Shown: positions 40,274 through 49,493 of the stretch, in pieces
Position numbering within the stretch: the first letter of the stretch is position 1
Layout of the letters: every line of letters starts with the position of its first letter
From: Marivita sp051251565
GTDB taxonomy: Bacteria; Pseudomonadota; Alphaproteobacteria; Rhodobacterales; Rhodobacteraceae
Reading direction: 5' to 3'
DNA: 64,000 bases
Assembly (NCBI RefSeq): GCF_051251565.1
Contig: NZ_JBPOFB010000005.1
Location: forward strand, 124,001 to 188,000
The notes under the pieces: generated by a model
What the model saw: only the letters and a program-made list of their open reading frames with translations
Databases searched by the model: none
Told to the model about the DNA's origin: nothing
Position numbers and translations under genes: made by a program

Positions 40274-41434
40274 TCATGTGCGGCGCATCCGCGACGTGAC
40301 GACATGCACCAGACCACCCAGCATCAGCCCCCAAACAGCAGCACTTAGCCCGAATAGTGCCATACCAGACGCGGTGGTCAGAAAGGTGACCGCCGCCGCT
40401 TCACGGTGGGCATCCTCTGCCAGGGCAGCATTTGCGGAATTCATGAAAACGCCGATCAAGGCCACCCCGGCCAGCGTTCCAAGAACCATCGGCGGCGCGG
40501 CAGAGGCGACGGCGGTGATGGTTGCCGCAAACAGGCCAAACAGGCAATACACCCCGCCCGCGATGATCGCGGACCAGTAGCGTTGCTTTGGATCAGGGTG
40601 CGAGTCCGGGTTGGCACACATGGCCGCCGTGATGGCCGCAAGGCAGGTCGCCGGGGCCCCAAACGGCGCAGTCAGCACGCTGGCCCCCCCGACGACGGAA
40701 AGCAATGGCCGGGGTTCCGGGCTGAAGCCAAAGCTGCGCAACACTGCGATGCCGGGTACGTTTTGCGTCGCCATCGTGACCAGAAAAAGCGGCAGACCAA
40801 TGTTGAGGATGGCCGCAAGACTGGGGTCTGGCATCACCAGCACAGGCGCGGTGAACACCCCGCCCGTGAGCGGGATATCGAACCCGTTTGCCACACCCAC
40901 CACCACCAGCGCAGCTATGACAGCGGCAGGCACGGCAAACAGGCGGTTGATCCGCCCGGCCAGAAACCACGTGGCGACGATCGGCGCTGCGGTCAGGGGC
41001 GTCTCGGCCAACGCCTGAAACGGCACAATGCACAGCGACACCAGCACCCCGGCCAGCATGGCCTGTGCCAAAGACGCAGGGATGCTTGTCACCAGCCGCG
41101 ACAGCGGACGACAAAGCCCCGCAAGCAGCGTCAACACACCTGCCACGATAAAGCCGAACACCGCTTCTGCAAACCCGGTGGCCGCCAACGGTGTAATCGC
41201 CAAAAGCGCAACACCCGGAGTGGACCATGCAACGCTGACAGGCGCGCGTGTCCAAGCCGCCAGCACGATGCCCGACAAACCCATTGCCAAGGCGGCGAAC
41301 ATCAGGCCGGACGCGGCCTGTTCCGGCGTCGCCCCAACCGCAGCAAGCCCTTTCAGAACGATGGGAAACGAGCTGAAAAAGCCAACAACCGCGACAACAC
41401 ATCCGGTCGAAACTGTCTGGATCGGAGGGCGCAC
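40274..41434 (-). CDS. benE: BenE family benzoate/H+ symporter
   Basis: 386 residues, about 11-12 membrane helices. Signatures include VSVAWSTPGVALLAITPLAA near the N-terminus and FGAPATCLAAITAAMCANPD in the second half, the latter typical of BenE/nucleobase-symporter-like proteins. The start is GTG 41434. No benzoate-degradation gene accompanies it, so the substrate is by family only. Confidence 0.85.
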   Translation of the reverse strand: MRPPIQTVSTGCVVAVVGFFSSFPIVLKGLAAVGATPEQAASGLMFAALAMGLSGIVLAAWTRAPVSVAWSTPGVALLAITPLAATGFAEAVFGFIVAGVLTLLAGLCRPLSRLVTSIPASLAQAMLAGVLVSLCIVPFQALAETPLTAAPIVATWFLAGRINRLFAVPAAVIAALVVVGVANGFDIPLTGGVFTAPVLVMPDPSLAAILNIGLPLFLVTMATQNVPGIAVLRSFGFSPEPRPLLSVVGGASVLTAPFGAPATCLAAITAAMCANPDSHPDPKQRYWSAIIAGGVYCLFGLFAATITAVASAAPPMVLGTLAGVALIGVFMNSANAALAEDAHREAAAVTFLTTASGMALFGLSAAVWGLMLGGLVHVVTSRMRRT

Positions 41435-41505
41435 AGGCTGCCTTTGGCGGATACGATTGGCAATGGCATAGCCAGCCGTTTCCAGCTTAGCAAGGCAGAT
41501 GCCGG

Positions 41506-41781
41506 TCAGGCGTCCTGCGCGATGTCATCGTTAAAGCAGTCCTCGAACACGAAGGGCAGGATATCGTCCCGCGTCAAACCACAGGCCGCCAGTTCGGCGT
41601 CGGTCATGGATTCAAGGTGCAGGATGCTGTCCATACGTTGCCGGATATAGGCGGCAGGGTTAAAGCCCTGCCCTTTGCTGGCAAAGTATAGGTCAATCCG
41701 CGATCGCAATCCGGGTCGGATAAACGTCAGCTGCACGCTCTCTTTAGACTTTGGGCCTTGCATCATCGGGTCGTGTGTCAT
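41506..41781 (-). CDS. Small hypothetical protein
   Basis: 91 residues from ATG 41781, with GAGG upstream. Composition is normal: VQLTFIRPGLRSRIDLYFAS, FNPAAYIRQRMDSILHLESM and MTDAELAACGLTRDDILPFV. The last part resembles the DUF1127 pattern of (M/L)SDxELAxxGLxRxxI, so it may be a distant relative. It stands alone between benE and folE2 on the same strand. No function can be assigned. Confidence 0.65.
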   Translation of the reverse strand: MTHDPMMQGPKSKESVQLTFIRPGLRSRIDLYFASKGQGFNPAAYIRQRMDSILHLESMTDAELAACGLTRDDILPFVFEDCFNDDIAQDA

Positions 41782-42005
41782 TGGAAACCTCGTTGGCTTG
41801 GACGCGGTCGGTTTCCTCCCAATTGGCAGGGTAGCGGGAAAGCCTGTCAAAACCATGAACAAATGCGAAAGTCCGCATGGACCCCGGCCAAATATGTGGC
41901 GTTGCAACGACACCCGGCCCAATCCCCGTGATATTTGCTTGTCGAACGGGCAAAACGGTCAGGATTTCAGCACTGTCTGCGCCGGTCGTCCCCCCAGTGA
42001 AACGC

Positions 42006-42031
42006 AAAAACGGCGGACACGGCCGCCGTTT
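42006..42031 (-). terminator. Rho-independent terminator of folE2
   Basis: On the minus strand AAACGGCGG-CCGTGT-CCGCCGTTT is followed by further T residues, 27 bases after the folE2 stop codon. Stem of nine base pairs. Confidence 0.8.
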
Positions 42032-42057
42032 CTGGTTTGCGATACTGAGGCTGCACT

Positions 42058-43155
42058 TTAGCCGACGTGAAACAGCGTCGAGAACAGCTTGGGATCAAGG
42101 CTTTCCGCGGCAAACAGATCGCCCTCTGTCAAGACAGACACGGCGTCATGGCTGTGCAGGCTTTCCTGATGGCTGGCCAGAACGCGGTAATCCCCGACCC
42201 GCGCATCCGCCTGCAACGTTTCGGCAAAAAGCCGGGCCGCGTCTTCGACGAAGATCGGATTGGCCGCGTTCAGCTCGGCAAAGGCCTGTTCATCCTCACG
42301 CTTGACCATGACTTGGGTTTCGGTCGGTACGGCGCAGCGGCACATGTCGATCAGGTCTTCGAACCACAGGCATTTGCCATCCAGCACTTCGACCGAAATC
42401 CGCGCGACCGAGCGTTGCGAATGCGGTGTCGCCAATTGGCCCCGTTCCCGCCGCGCATGCTCGGACAGCTCCAACGAACAGGGGCAGGTCGAGCTATAAA
42501 CATAGTCCAGATGCATCACCTTGCGGCGCACACCGTCGATTTCCACCAGTTCCAGCGCGATGTCGTAATACTGATACCCCGTCAGCCCCGACCGCAGGCT
42601 GTTCACCTTCATCGGGAAAGACAGGCGCATATTGATGCGGGCGTCAAACGAGTCGAGGTCAGATTTGTAGTCGTCCAACGCCGCTTCGATCACGCCAAAG
42701 CTGAAGGTCTTATCGGCATGCACATAGAAGGACCGCATGATGCGGCTCATGTTGATGCCCTTCTTGTCGGCCTCAAGGCTTACGGTGCCGGTCACGCTGG
42801 TTTCCAGCGTCAGGTCGCCATTGTCTCGGGTGTGGTAGCTGATGGGTAACCGGAAGTTCGAAATGCCGACATGCTGAATGCCGCGATTGGCCCCCCGGAT
42901 CAACGCGGATGGGCCGTTTTGAAGGTCCGGCATTGACGCTTTGTAGGCGTCGTTCACGGTGAACTCATCTGGATACGCGCGCGACAGAACCGGATAGATG
43001 TCCGACCCGCCTTCAACAAGGCGGCGAAGCACCGGATCGACCAGATCAATCTCGGCATCATGCGATTTACCGGCCCATTGCCGCAGCAAAGCCAAGGCAG
43101 CCTCGGCTTCCTGACGGCTGGGTTTGCGATCGATCTCAGGTGTATGGATATTCAT
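42058..43155 (-). CDS. folE2: GTP cyclohydrolase I, FolE2 type
   Basis: Converts GTP to dihydroneopterin triphosphate for folate and queuosine. 365 residues with the FolE2 patterns SNFRLPISYHTRDNGDLTLE, INMRLSFPMKVNSLRSGLTG, the metal-site Cys in YVYSSTCPCSLELSEHARR and the C-terminal NPIFVEDAARLFAETLQ. This isozyme can use Mn or Fe when zinc is scarce, and in many bacteria it is under Zur. I see no clear Zur box. Start ATG 43155. Confidence 0.94.
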   Translation of the reverse strand: MNIHTPEIDRKPSRQEAEAALALLRQWAGKSHDAEIDLVDPVLRRLVEGGSDIYPVLSRAYPDEFTVNDAYKASMPDLQNGPSALIRGANRGIQHVGISNFRLPISYHTRDNGDLTLETSVTGTVSLEADKKGINMSRIMRSFYVHADKTFSFGVIEAALDDYKSDLDSFDARINMRLSFPMKVNSLRSGLTGYQYYDIALELVEIDGVRRKVMHLDYVYSSTCPCSLELSEHARRERGQLATPHSQRSVARISVEVLDGKCLWFEDLIDMCRCAVPTETQVMVKREDEQAFAELNAANPIFVEDAARLFAETLQADARVGDYRVLASHQESLHSHDAVSVLTEGDLFAAESLDPKLFSTLFHVG

Positions 43156-43288
43156 ACGCAGGCCCCCTCGCCTGATTGGCATGCCTGAAAGATAGGCATT
43201 TACCAGATCATTTCCACTACCAACATATACGGTCTGGCCCTGAACACAGATCATTCATAGCCATCACGCATAAGGGGAAACCCGGCTG

Positions 43289-44467
43289 TCAGACGGCATC
43301 CAAGGCTGTCAGGATATCCTCGATCAGGTCGCCCGCATCTTCGATTCCGACCGAAAGACGCACCAATCCGTCAGTGATACCGAGGATTTGGCGCTGTTCG
43401 GCGCTCAGGCGTTGGTGGGTGGTGGTCGCTGGATGGGTGACGATGCTTTTCGCATCCCCAAGGTTGTTCGAGATCACGATCACTTCCAGCGCGTTCAAAA
43501 AGGCAAAGGCCGCGGATTTGCCGCCAGCCAACTCAATCGCCAGCATTGTGCCGCCCGACCCCATTTGCCGCTGCGCCAATGCCGCCTGTTTGTGTGACGC
43601 AAGGCCCGGATAGATCACATGTTGCAACTTGGCATGCCCGTCCAGCGCGTCGGCAATCGCCTGTGCGCTGTCGGCCTGTGCCCGCACCCGCAGATCCAGC
43701 GTTTCAAGCCCCTTGAGCTGCACCCAAGCGGTGAAGGGCGACATGGAGCCGCCGGTGTGTTTCATATAGGGTTCAACCACCTTGCGGATGTGGTCGCGCG
43801 TGCCAAGGATGACACCGCCCAGCGTGCGGCCCTGCCCGTCGATATGCTTGGTCGAGGAATAGATGATCACATCCGCGCCCTGATCCAATGCCTCTGAAAA
43901 CACCGGGGTCGAGAACACGTTGTCCACAACCACCAGCGCGCCATGGGCGTGGGCAATTTCGGAAACCGACTGAATATCAACCAGTTCCAGCGTGGGGTTC
44001 GACATCGACTCGAAGAACACCGCCTTGGTGTCAGGGCGCACAGCCGCGCGCCATTGATCAAGATCGGCACCGTCCACCAGCGTCACTTCAACGCCAAAGC
44101 GCGGCAGGATGTCTTCGACAATATACAGACACGACCCAAAGAGCGCCCGCGCCGATACAAGATGATCGCCCGCCTTGAGCATCGACACCAAAGCGCCGTT
44201 GACCGCCGCCATACCGCTGGCGGTGGCAAAGGCGTCTTCCGCCCCTTCGAGCATCGCAATGCGTTCTTCGAACATCGCCACGGTGGGGTTGCCGTAGCGC
44301 GCGTAGATATATTCATCCGGGCCGGGCTGGATGAACCGCTGCTCCGCCTGTTCGGCCGTGTCATACACAAAACCCTGCGTGAGGAAGATCGCTTCGCTGA
44401 CCTCGCCCCATTGGCTGCGTTTGGTGCCGCCATGCACCAATCGTGTGCGTGGTTTCTTGTCTTTCAT
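43289..44467 (-). CDS. metZ: O-succinylhomoserine sulfhydrylase
   Basis: PLP enzyme of methionine synthesis that makes homocysteine directly from O-succinylhomoserine and sulfide. 392 residues of the Cys/Met metabolism family: RYGNPTVAMFEERIAMLEGA, ATASGMAAVNGALVSMLKAG, FFESMSNPTLELVDIQ, and Lys in IIYSSTKHIDGQGRTLGGVI binds PLP. The SAM-II riboswitch and terminator immediately upstream confirm methionine-pathway control. The start at 44467 is 30 bases after the terminator U tract. Confidence 0.93.
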   Translation of the reverse strand: MKDKKPRTRLVHGGTKRSQWGEVSEAIFLTQGFVYDTAEQAEQRFIQPGPDEYIYARYGNPTVAMFEERIAMLEGAEDAFATASGMAAVNGALVSMLKAGDHLVSARALFGSCLYIVEDILPRFGVEVTLVDGADLDQWRAAVRPDTKAVFFESMSNPTLELVDIQSVSEIAHAHGALVVVDNVFSTPVFSEALDQGADVIIYSSTKHIDGQGRTLGGVILGTRDHIRKVVEPYMKHTGGSMSPFTAWVQLKGLETLDLRVRAQADSAQAIADALDGHAKLQHVIYPGLASHKQAALAQRQMGSGGTMLAIELAGGKSAAFAFLNALEVIVISNNLGDAKSIVTHPATTTHQRLSAEQRQILGITDGLVRLSVGIEDAGDLIEDILTALDAV

Positions 44468-44496
44468 GTCATCACCTGTGTGGGCCGCGACCCATC

Positions 44497-44532
44497 AAAA
44501 AAGCCCCGTTTCGGCCAAGCGAAAGGGGCTTT
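44497..44532 (-). terminator. Expression-platform terminator of the metZ riboswitch
   Basis: On the minus strand AAAGCCCC(TTTCG) pairs with (CGAAAC)GGGGCTTT and a six-T run closes it. It lies directly downstream of the SAM-II aptamer and 30 bases before metZ, so SAM binding probably favours termination. Confidence 0.85.
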
Positions 44533-44537
44533 CGGCG

Positions 44538-44591
44538 GGCCTTTTAGCGGCATGTTTAACGTGGCCCGCAATCCGGTAACAAATCGCCACG
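44538..44591 (-). promoter_or_regulatory. SAM-II (SAM-alpha) riboswitch of metZ
   Basis: The minus strand shows P1 CGTGGC/GCCACG enclosing GATTTGTTACCGGATTGC, then TTAAACATGCC and GCTAAAAGGCC. The order GATTT...ACCG.ATTGC, second P1 strand, (T)TAAA, GCTAAAA matches the SAM-II consensus known upstream of met genes in Alphaproteobacteria. Confidence 0.85.
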
Positions 44592-44596
44592 GGGCT

Positions 44597-44625
44597 GCGA
44601 TACGTGCCACGCTGCCACAGGTCAA
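44597..44625 (-). promoter_or_regulatory. Sigma-70 promoter of the metZ riboswitch transcript
   Basis: TTGACC (44625-44620) and TATCGC (44602-44597) with a 17-base spacer. The predicted start at about 44590-44591 coincides with the first strand of the aptamer P1 stem. Confidence 0.75.
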
Positions 44626-44907
44626 GTCCGACGCCCCAAGCACGATCAGTGCGCCTTGTCGCGTGGCGAGTCGGATACGCCCAACCCATCGAAAGATAGG
44701 CCCCACACGCAAGTCACGCAAATTGGTCCGCTGGGTATCTAAAGAGAGGTCCTTCATACCTATACGCCCTCCGGTTGCGATTTACGGTCAACCGCATCGC
44801 AGCGTACGGTTAACAGCTAATCATGGGCGGCAATCGCCCTTCTGCACGGTGGCCCACTCGCTCCCCATAAGGACGACGCCTGTGCATCGGATTTGTGAGA
44901 TGTTAAA

Positions 44908-45498
44908 ATGATCAGTCTGCGAAACTACACAATAGGCTTTAAAGTTTCCGCTGTCTCAGAGCCGAAAAACACATGTCCAAACCGCTCTATACCAGCCGCC
45001 AAAAAGCATGTCTTTGCGCCAATTTCAGCTCTTGAAGACCGGCTGTTCGAAACGTTGGATGCACGAAGTCAGGCAACCGCCGATGTAGACTGGAAGGTTC
45101 TTCTTGTCGGGTTCAAGGACTACGCGCTTACGACGATGCGTCAGAAATGCGAAGAGGCCGGGGTTGAATTGATTGCCTCGTTTGGGTTGCCACAGAACCT
45201 CACGCATCTCAGCGACATCAAAGGCAGCTTCACTCACATCATTGTAAATGAAGATGCGTTTCCCAGTGTCGACGTGGCGATCACCCGGTTGCTCGACATT
45301 CGCCCGATGGTGACAGATACCGCGCTCTTGCTGGTCACCAACCGGTCTCGGATTGATGATTTCGGGTGTGAACGGGACTCTTTGTGCGATGGGACGCTGG
45401 GCGGTTTTCTGACGTCGCAACGTCTTCGCAGTGGACTCATCATTTCGGCCGAAAAAGTAGCCCAACGGCCGGAATTTCTGCGCAAAACGACCCAATAG
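44908..45498 (+). CDS. Receiver-like protein of unknown function (degenerate)
   Basis: 196 residues. Residues about 60-195 follow a CheY-like alpha/beta rhythm: WKVLLVGFKDYALTTMRQKC, then THIIVNEDAFPSVDVAITRL, ALLLVTNRSRIDDF and LRSGLIISAEKV. The strand that would carry the phosphorylated Asp reads IIVNEDAF, so normal phosphorylation is doubtful. The first 50 residues are basic and poorly ordered. It is upstream of the CheB-CheR-kinase fusion on the same strand, separated by 219 bases. No domain name can be given with confidence. Confidence 0.6.
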   Translation: MISLRNYTIGFKVSAVSEPKNTCPNRSIPAAKKHVFAPISALEDRLFETLDARSQATADVDWKVLLVGFKDYALTTMRQKCEEAGVELIASFGLPQNLTHLSDIKGSFTHIIVNEDAFPSVDVAITRLLDIRPMVTDTALLLVTNRSRIDDFGCERDSLCDGTLGGFLTSQRLRSGLIISAEKVAQRPEFLRKTTQ

Positions 45499-45717
45499 CT
45501 GTCATCTTTGAAGTACTATGGCAATTCCGCGATGTCTTTTGAAGATCGAACAATCGAACCTCAGGTTGTCGCAGGCACTCAACATTCATGTTTAATGTGT
45601 TAAGGAACACGAGACTCGCCGTGCGAGTTCAGATATGCGTGGGCCTTATCGAATTTTGTTTTCCCGAGCCTTGCAACGCATCTTTCGGGCTACGATTGAC
45701 TGGGAGGACTATTTGCA

Positions 45718-48700
45718 ATGAACGTTGATACATTTACTGAAAAGCTGTTTCCGGTTGTCGGGATTGGTGCCTCCGCAGGTGGTCTTGAGGCAATCGGAGA
45801 TTTCTTGGACGGGATCGCACCCAGGACGGGCGCGGCGTATGTCATCGTGCAGCATCTTGCGCCCGATAAAGAATCGATTTTGCACAGCCTTTTGCAGCGG
45901 CACACGGTTTTGCCGATTACCCAGATCGTCCACAATGAGATGATCAAGCCGGATCACGTCTATATTGTCCCGCCCGGAAAGGTTGCCAGCCTGAAGGGTG
46001 ACATGCTTCAGCTTGATGAATTCACCACCAAAGAGCTCAGACACAGACCGATAGACAGCTTTTTTTCATCGCTTGCCCGTGCGCGTGGGCGGGATTCCTA
46101 TTGTGTTATCTTGTCTGGAACAGGTGTCGATGGGGCAGACGGGTTAAAGGCGATAAAGGCATTTGGCGGATTTGCTTTCGTACAACCAAGCGCTGATGCA
46201 AGGTTCCCCGGCATGCCGGACAATGCGGTGGCGACCGGGCTGGTTGATTTTGTTTTGCCCGCTGACAAAATACCTGAGCAAATATTTGAAATCCTCACAT
46301 ATCGTCTAAAGGTAGCCGAAGGCGATGAAATATCCGAACTCAGCCAGGAAATCGCAAACGCCCTGCCCGCGATCAGCAAGCTGTTGTTCGAACGCGTCGG
46401 GCATGACTTTTCGAACTACAAGCCACGCACGCTGATTCGCCGGATCGAGCGGCGCATGAATGCCTTGCGCACCGCGACTGTCGAAGAGTTCATGAAAGCG
46501 ATCGACAACGACCAAGATGCCGAACTTCTTGCAAGCGAATTCATGATTGGCGTCACACAATTCTTTCGTGATCCCAAGTCTTTTGCCCAGCTCAACAGAA
46601 GCGTCATCAAACCCCTGGTCGAACGCAAAGACAGTAATATTCGGATTTGGGTGCCCGGCTGCGCTACAGGAGAAGAGGTTTATTCCATTGCTATGTTGGT
46701 ATTGGAACAAATCGAAAAGCAAGATAAGCAGTTCACCTTGCAAGTTTTTGGCACGGACATCGACGTTCAATCCCTTATACGTGCACGGTTTGGCGATTAT
46801 AGCGAAAAAGACCTTGCATCGGTCACGCAAGCGCGACGGAAACGGTTTTTTACCCGCGATGGCGCCCGGTATCGGATCAGCCAACAAGTGCGGGATGCCT
46901 GTGTGTTCACCCCTCACAATGTCTTGCAGGATCCCCCATTTTCCCGGCTGGATTTGATATCGTGCCGCAATCTGCTGATCTACTTCGATACAGAGATCCA
47001 GCGAAGCGTTATTCGAAAGTTTCACTTTGCTCTAAATAACGATGGCGGGTTGTTTCTTGGATCGTCAGAAAGCGTTTCCACCGAAGACAACCTGTTCCAC
47101 GCCGAAGACAAGCTGCACCGAATTTTCCAGAAAAACGAAACAATCCGCAGCTTTTACTCGTCTTTCGATGAGCCGACTTCCCAGATCAGAGCGCTTATGG
47201 CCAAACCTCCTCTCAAAGAACTGAAACCCGGCGTGGCCAAAAACGTGTCACTGGAGGCGCGTGTCGAACGCGAATTCTTGCGGCACCATGCCCCGCCGTT
47301 TGCTGTGTTGTCAAAATCGGGAGACGTGCTTTACGTCTCACAGCAGATGATCCCCTTTGTGCGCCCGGCTCAGGGGGCTCCATCGACGATGATCTCGACC
47401 TATCTAGCGCAGGAATTACGCCTTCCTGTGCGGGAGGCCTTGAACGAAGTGGCAGCCACAGGAAAGAAAGCGAACCGCGACGGCATCATTATGATAAGCC
47501 AATTGGATCAGCCGATTTACGACATCGTGGTGTCACCCAGTGAAAATGATTTCACGCTGATCCTGTCAAAGGTCCGGCTTGCGGACAACTCCTCCGACGT
47601 CATCGATGCCGTTAAGGACATCGACTATACGCGCGTCAAAGCGCAGGATCTTGAAAACGCAGAATTGCGGCGACAGCTTGCCGATACGCTTCAGGATGCA
47701 GAAAGCTCTAGCCAAGACCTCATGAGCATCAATGAAGAGTTGATGAGCATCAATGAAGAGATGCAATCGTCCAACGAAGAACTGGAAACATCCCGCGAAG
47801 AGCTGCAATCCATCAACGAAGAGCTGGAGACCGTCAATTCCGAGTTACAAGAAAACAACCGACTACTTGTTCGCGCAAACTCGGATTTGAAGAACCTGTT
47901 TGAGGCGACGGACATCGCCGTTCTGTTTCTTGACCGCGAATTTTGCGTGCGCAATTACACCCCCACAACAAAAGAATTGTTCGGGCTTCGCTCACGCGAC
48001 ATCGGCCGTCCCATTGCGGATCTTGCCTCGGCTTTGGATTATCCTGACCTTGTGAGAGATGCGCAGGCGGTGGACAAAACACTCCAACCGATCAGCCGCG
48101 AAGTTGTCATCGCACAGACCAAACAAACGTTCCAAGTTTCGATAAAACCTTACCGCACCACCGACAATCGTCTTGATGGGTATGCGATTTCGTTTGTGGA
48201 TATCACTGGTCGCAAAAACATCGAAAAAACATTGGTGGACAACAAGCTGGCGATGGAACGGCAATATGCCGAGCTGTCAAACCTGTATGACACCACACCC
48301 GTCGGGCTATCCCTACTTGATCGCAATAGGAAATGGTTGCGTATCAATGAGGCCATGGCACAGATAAACGGATTCCCTCCGGAAGACCATATTGGCAAAA
48401 CGTTTGGCGAACTGCTGCCGAACATCGATGATTCGCTGAAAGACGTCTACACGCGGGTGTTTGACACGGGCGAGCCCGTTCTGAGCCTCATGGTCGACGG
48501 TGAAACCCCGGCTTCCCCAGGCGCCTCTCGCAAGTGGATTGCTGATTTTTATCCGGTGATGCAGGACGATTATGTTTTTGCCGTAGGTGCCTGTGTCCGC
48601 GAAATCACCGAAGAGGCTCGGATGCTGGAACAGGTCAAAGCGCAGAATAAGACACAAAAATTCTTGCTGGGCGAACTGCAACACCGGGTTAAAAACACGT

Positions 48701-49257
48701 TGTCGGTTGTTTCGTCGCTCTCAAAGCTATTGCTGAAGGGAATGGATGATCCAATCGTCTATCAGGAGCGCCTTGATGATCGACTGCTCGCTATTTCACG
48801 GACCCATGACATTTTGACATCGTCCAACTGGTCGACCGCGAAATTCTCGGACATCATCCATAACGAAGCATTGCCGTTCCAAGGAAAGTCGGGGCAGCGC
48901 GTGCGCCTGAGCGGTCCGGACATCGAGCTTAATCCAGAGCAGGCTTTGTCTGTTGGCATGGGGATACACGAACTTGTGACCAATGCCGTGAAATACGGTG
49001 CCCTGTCGAATGATGCTGGTACGGTCTATGTCGCCAGCTTTATTCGTGAAGAGGGCGACAAGACGATCGCAACCATTGAGTGGCAAGAGTATGGCGGCCC
49101 AAAAATCAAGGGGTCCCCAAGTGAGACCGGTTTTGGCACGCTTTTGATCAACCGCGTGTTGCGAGATGACCTGTCAGCCGACGTAACGTTAGAGTTTCCC
49201 GAAGGCGGCGTACAGTTTAAGGCAGAGTTCGAAGTATTGCCGGCGCACAAGGCCTAG
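45718..49257 (+). CDS. CheB-CheR-PAS-HWE/HisKA_2 histidine kinase fusion
   Basis: 1179 residues. The CheB methylesterase domain (about 10-190) has its Ser-His-Asp set intact: GIGASAGGLEAI, VQHLAPDKES, LSGTGVDGADGL. The CheR methyltransferase (about 205-480) has FFRDPKSFAQL, WVPGCATGEEVYSIAML and LISCRNLLIYFD. A Glu/Ser-rich coiled coil (about 650-725, repeats of SINEEL) leads to two PAS domains (about 730-840, 860-975). The C-terminal kinase has its H box ELQHRVKNTLSVVSSL (His989) and N box GIHELVTNAVKYGAL. Similar fusions link methyl-group chemistry to two-component output. No chemoreceptor is nearby. The response regulator 236 bases downstream is the likely partner. Confidence 0.93.
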   Translation: MNVDTFTEKLFPVVGIGASAGGLEAIGDFLDGIAPRTGAAYVIVQHLAPDKESILHSLLQRHTVLPITQIVHNEMIKPDHVYIVPPGKVASLKGDMLQLDEFTTKELRHRPIDSFFSSLARARGRDSYCVILSGTGVDGADGLKAIKAFGGFAFVQPSADARFPGMPDNAVATGLVDFVLPADKIPEQIFEILTYRLKVAEGDEISELSQEIANALPAISKLLFERVGHDFSNYKPRTLIRRIERRMNALRTATVEEFMKAIDNDQDAELLASEFMIGVTQFFRDPKSFAQLNRSVIKPLVERKDSNIRIWVPGCATGEEVYSIAMLVLEQIEKQDKQFTLQVFGTDIDVQSLIRARFGDYSEKDLASVTQARRKRFFTRDGARYRISQQVRDACVFTPHNVLQDPPFSRLDLISCRNLLIYFDTEIQRSVIRKFHFALNNDGGLFLGSSESVSTEDNLFHAEDKLHRIFQKNETIRSFYSSFDEPTSQIRALMAKPPLKELKPGVAKNVSLEARVEREFLRHHAPPFAVLSKSGDVLYVSQQMIPFVRPAQGAPSTMISTYLAQELRLPVREALNEVAATGKKANRDGIIMISQLDQPIYDIVVSPSENDFTLILSKVRLADNSSDVIDAVKDIDYTRVKAQDLENAELRRQLADTLQDAESSSQDLMSINEELMSINEEMQSSNEELETSREELQSINEELETVNSELQENNRLLVRANSDLKNLFEATDIAVLFLDREFCVRNYTPTTKELFGLRSRDIGRPIADLASALDYPDLVRDAQAVDKTLQPISREVVIAQTKQTFQVSIKPYRTTDNRLDGYAISFVDITGRKNIEKTLVDNKLAMERQYAELSNLYDTTPVGLSLLDRNRKWLRINEAMAQINGFPPEDHIGKTFGELLPNIDDSLKDVYTRVFDTGEPVLSLMVDGETPASPGASRKWIADFYPVMQDDYVFAVGACVREITEEARMLEQVKAQNKTQKFLLGELQHRVKNTLSVVSSLSKLLLKGMDDPIVYQERLDDRLLAISRTHDILTSSNWSTAKFSDIIHNEALPFQGKSGQRVRLSGPDIELNPEQALSVGMGIHELVTNAVKYGALSNDAGTVYVASFIREEGDKTIATIEWQEYGGPKIKGSPSETGFGTLLINRVLRDDLSADVTLEFPEGGVQFKAEFEVLPAHKA

Positions 49258-49493
49258 GTTGACGGTGAAACGTAAACTGCGACATCCTATGATGTTGATG
49301 TTTCATCGGAACAAGGTTACTTTGAAACCAGTAGGACAGAGCGTAGCTTAGTTTGGTTTTTTAGTGCGGAGCGCCTGTCGCAATGCGAGTTGACCTTCCG
49401 TTAAGTCACATATAGTCCGATCCAACACAGCCTTGGGTTGAGCTACAGTTTGCCTTCACTTATACTTCACCCAATCATAAAGACTATCAACCC

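Noticed and set aside
44464..44757. 97-codon minus-strand frame before metZ
   Set aside because: It covers the SAM-II aptamer, its promoter and terminator, which explain the sequence.
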